64,000 nucleotides of DNA from Lycorma delicatula. Its lineage: Eukaryota; Arthropoda; Insecta; Hemiptera; Fulgoridae. A program made the translations under genes and the position numbers. The stretch spans positions 125,563,324 to 125,627,323 of the forward strand of contig NC_134460.1 of assembly GCF_047948215.1 (NCBI RefSeq), in the 5' to 3' direction. Positions within the stretch are counted from its first letter, which is position 1. Every line of letters starts with the position of its first letter. This document shows, in pieces, positions 61,685 through 64,000 of this stretch. The notes beneath the pieces were generated by a model that saw only the letters and a list, made by a program, of their open reading frames with translations, made no database searches and was not told where the DNA came from.

Positions 61685-61800
61685 AAATACAGTAAAAGAG
61701 AAGTATACATTTATTATGTCTAGTTTTGGTTTTGAGTCTCTTGTGTTAATGAATCATCACAAGTGTGTAAGTTAATTACGTCATGCTTCACATTCATGCT

Positions 61801-62087
61801 TCTTCTTTTTTTCCTGTTTAGCCTCCGGTAACTACCGTTTAGATAATTTTTCAGAGGATGATATATATGAGTGTAAATGAAGTGTAGTCTTGTACATTCT
61901 CAGTTCGACCATTCCTGAGATGTGTGGTTAATTGAAACCCAACCACCAAAGAACACCGATATCCACGATCTAGTATTCAAATCGGTGTAAAAATAACTGG
62001 CTTTACTAGGACTTGAACGCTGGAACTCTCAACTTCCAAATCAGCTGATTTGGGAAGACGCGTTCACCACTAGACCAACCCGGTGGT
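61801..62087 (-). mobile_element. SINE, family A, with target-site duplication
   Basis: The reverse complement runs CCACCGGGTTGGTCTAGTGG (A-box region), AAATCAGCTGATTTGGAAG, GTTCAAGTCCTAGTAAAG (B-box), ACCGATTTGAATACTAGATC, GGTGTTCTTTGGTGGTTGGG, and a tail CATCCTCTGAAAAATTATCT then AACGGTAGTTACCGGAGG and an A-rich end. Direct repeats TTCACATTCATGCT (61787-61800) and TTCACGTTCATGCT (62088-62101) flank it. Best-preserved copy in the window. Confidence 0.9.
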
Positions 62088-62329
62088 TTCACGTTCATGC
62101 TAGCTCCACAAATAACGCAAACATTATTTTTAGTGCAATGTAAAACACCTCGGTATCACAGACCACTCTATGATTAATCTATATGCAAACGAATTAATTA
62201 AACCTCCTTTATTTACCATACCAAGCAAAACAAAAATAAAACGAATGAATATTAAACTCCTTAAAAATTCCCTATTTAATTCAGAATGGTCAACTGACTA
62301 TGCATATAATGATGTAGATTTAGCTTTTT

Positions 62330-62660
62330 AGTGATTTTCGGCATAGATTTAAGACCTTTGTTTTTTTATTTGCCTATAACTCTGGAACCAATGAAAATAA
62401 GTACCACTTATGATACTTCGTTGAAAAGTTTTCAATGAGGGCTTATTATTACAGTTAAGAAAAAGTCCAAAATCCAATTTTTTTGGATTTTGGGCTTTCT
62501 TGGACACTTTTGATCTAGTCGATTGCAATCAAAAGGGGAGGTGCACAACTAGATGTTACAGCCGTCCTAAATCCAAGATTTCAATATCCTACGGCTGATA
62601 GTTTTTGAGTTATGCGAGATACATACGCACATACGTACGTACAGACGTCACGCCGAGACT
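62330..62660 (-). repeat. Dispersed repeat family R, copy 3 (partial, inverted)
   Basis: The reverse complement matches the central and 5' parts of 59966-60360. It carries an internal hairpin (CCAAAATCC/GGATTTTGG, around 62469-62498) and TACG-type repeats at 62628-62642. Confidence 0.75.
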
Positions 62661-64000
62661 ATACCATAAACTAAAGGACAAAACTCGTACAGTAATCGTT
62701 GATTTTTAATAATTATTATCAACCATTTTTATAATTTGTTTTTCAACGTAAAATCGTGAATTTTTATACTCATTGCATTTGGAATATCCGTTGCATTGTA
62801 TTTTACGTAAGAATGGTTGAATAAGTATACAATTTTAAAAAATCCGGTTTTATATAAATTTTTTAATCTTTAAATCTTGGTTTTAAAATATTTTTCGTAT
62901 TTTATGTAATAACAAAGAATAAACCTTCAATAAAAAAGAATTGTACCGTTGGATAAAGTTTTCCACCTTCAGTCAATCAAACTGCTCATGTCACTTTTTA
63001 TTTTCGATATGTTAACACTCAAATCCCACATGATTCTCAGCTAAGATACTTAGAATAATAGGTTTTAATAATCTGCAGATTGTTTATTTCTTCGTGATAC
63101 GCAGTATTAATAATTTATACACGATCGATATAATAATGTGTTTGAAAAAACTGGATATAAATATTTTCTGTATAAAAAATGTATTTTTTAAGTATAATGT
63201 ATATAGTAAAACAAGAATAAGTAGTGTCTTTATAAATAAGTATTACGTTATACTTCTGTGGAGAAGAGAAGAATACACATCTACGTATGTACGTTTTGTT
63301 TTGCGTAGGAAGGGTGAATATATACCTATTACGATGACGTCTATGTCGCAAATTTTTTTCAGGATTCCCGCTACCTCATTATTCCATATTCCAACTTGCT
63401 GAGCACGATTTTTCAGAGCATCATCGATCTCTATACATTATAATCTCTGTCTATTCCCTCCTTTTCGATCTCTCTTTACTATCTCACTCTCTGCTTTATT
63501 ATCTTTCTTTTCTGTTTTTCCTACAGACAACTTTTTAAAATAAAAAAGTATTTATGTACGTTGAAAGTATTCAACATTTGAAACGTGAATAACGGTAAAA
63601 ATACTAATTTTTTTCTACTGCTTTCTTTTTACACTTTATCTTTTATTTTATGAACTCTTTGTCTGACACTTTTACAGTATTATTTCTGTCTCTTGAAATT
63701 ATTTTTTTAAGATGAAGTGTATGAAGTACATATTATACCACACTCCCTCGCACAAACTTCGAGCTTATATGGTGAATTAATTCATCAAGCTTCATCAACC
63801 ATTATTAAGAGATTACAAATCAATTACCCTATCAACGTACGTAAAATATAATCTATATAGATAAAAATTTTGTGTTTCAAAGTAAAAATTACTAGTTAGA
63901 ATATTACGATGATCAAAAATTAAAAGAAAAATACAGTGATAACATCTTTCCCATAAAAAAGGGTAGTGCTTGGGTATGTTTGTTTGACATATGAACTCAC
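62661..64000. other. No gene seen
   Basis: AT-rich DNA with a pyrimidine-rich part at 63420-63520. The 102-codon ORF at 63094-63402 (+) and its antisense partner have no family resemblance and AT-driven composition. Confidence 0.55.

Noticed and set aside
63094..63402. 102-codon plus-strand ORF
   Set aside because: AT-driven composition and a comparable antisense ORF; no family resemblance.

Overview
The window reads as AT-rich nuclear DNA of an arthropod, most likely an insect. It is dominated by decayed transposable elements, tRNA-derived SINEs, long (TA)n/(GT)n microsatellites and tandem duplications, with almost no open coding sequence. An R1-like non-LTR retrotransposon, Tc1/mariner and Tigger/pogo relics and an amphiphysin-type first exon fit an insect. 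I cannot fix the order from sequence alone; a hemipteran is only a guess. Nothing looks bacterial, organellar or viral.

The one credible host gene is at the left. Positions 2260-2328 (+) hold a 23-codon exon whose product (MAESKG..., AKSVQKHAG, AKEK) matches the N-terminal amphipathic helix of amphiphysin-family N-BAR proteins. It is followed directly by a GT splice donor and preceded by a CpG-rich leader. No later BAR exon was recognised, so the remaining ~61.7 kb is plausibly the first coding intron (inference).

Mobile-element layout, left to right. 4.2-5.2 kb (-): relic of a repeat-encoded protein. 13.2-14.6 kb (+): Tc3-like mariner relic whose N-terminus has become a 73-bp inverted duplication. 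16.4-17.4 kb (-): 3' end of a LINE. 22.7-25.8 kb (+): long LINE ORF2 relic carrying a nested 713-bp MITE (24229-24941). 29.4-31.9 kb (-): nearly complete Tigger/pogo relic with both terminal repeats. 37.6-40.1 kb (+): R1-like LINE with both ends and a 17-bp target duplication but a large internal deletion. 40.9-41.2 kb (-): Jockey-like LINE piece. 47.1-48.4 kb (+): mariner-like element inserted in a (TA)n tract.

SINEs belong to at least three families. Family A lies at 28.9, 37.1, 44.5 and 61.8 kb; family B at 28.6, 35.2, 52.1, 53.1 and 59.9 kb; family C at 54.2 kb. A free 3' fragment at 35.7 kb links the A and B tails. Two young-looking tandem duplications stand out: a perfect 180-bp pair (43.63-43.99 kb) and a ~720-bp pair (48.85-50.29 kb). 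Every transposase and reverse transcriptase copy seen here is broken, so I infer that none is autonomous. All identities rest on reading by eye; no database search was run.
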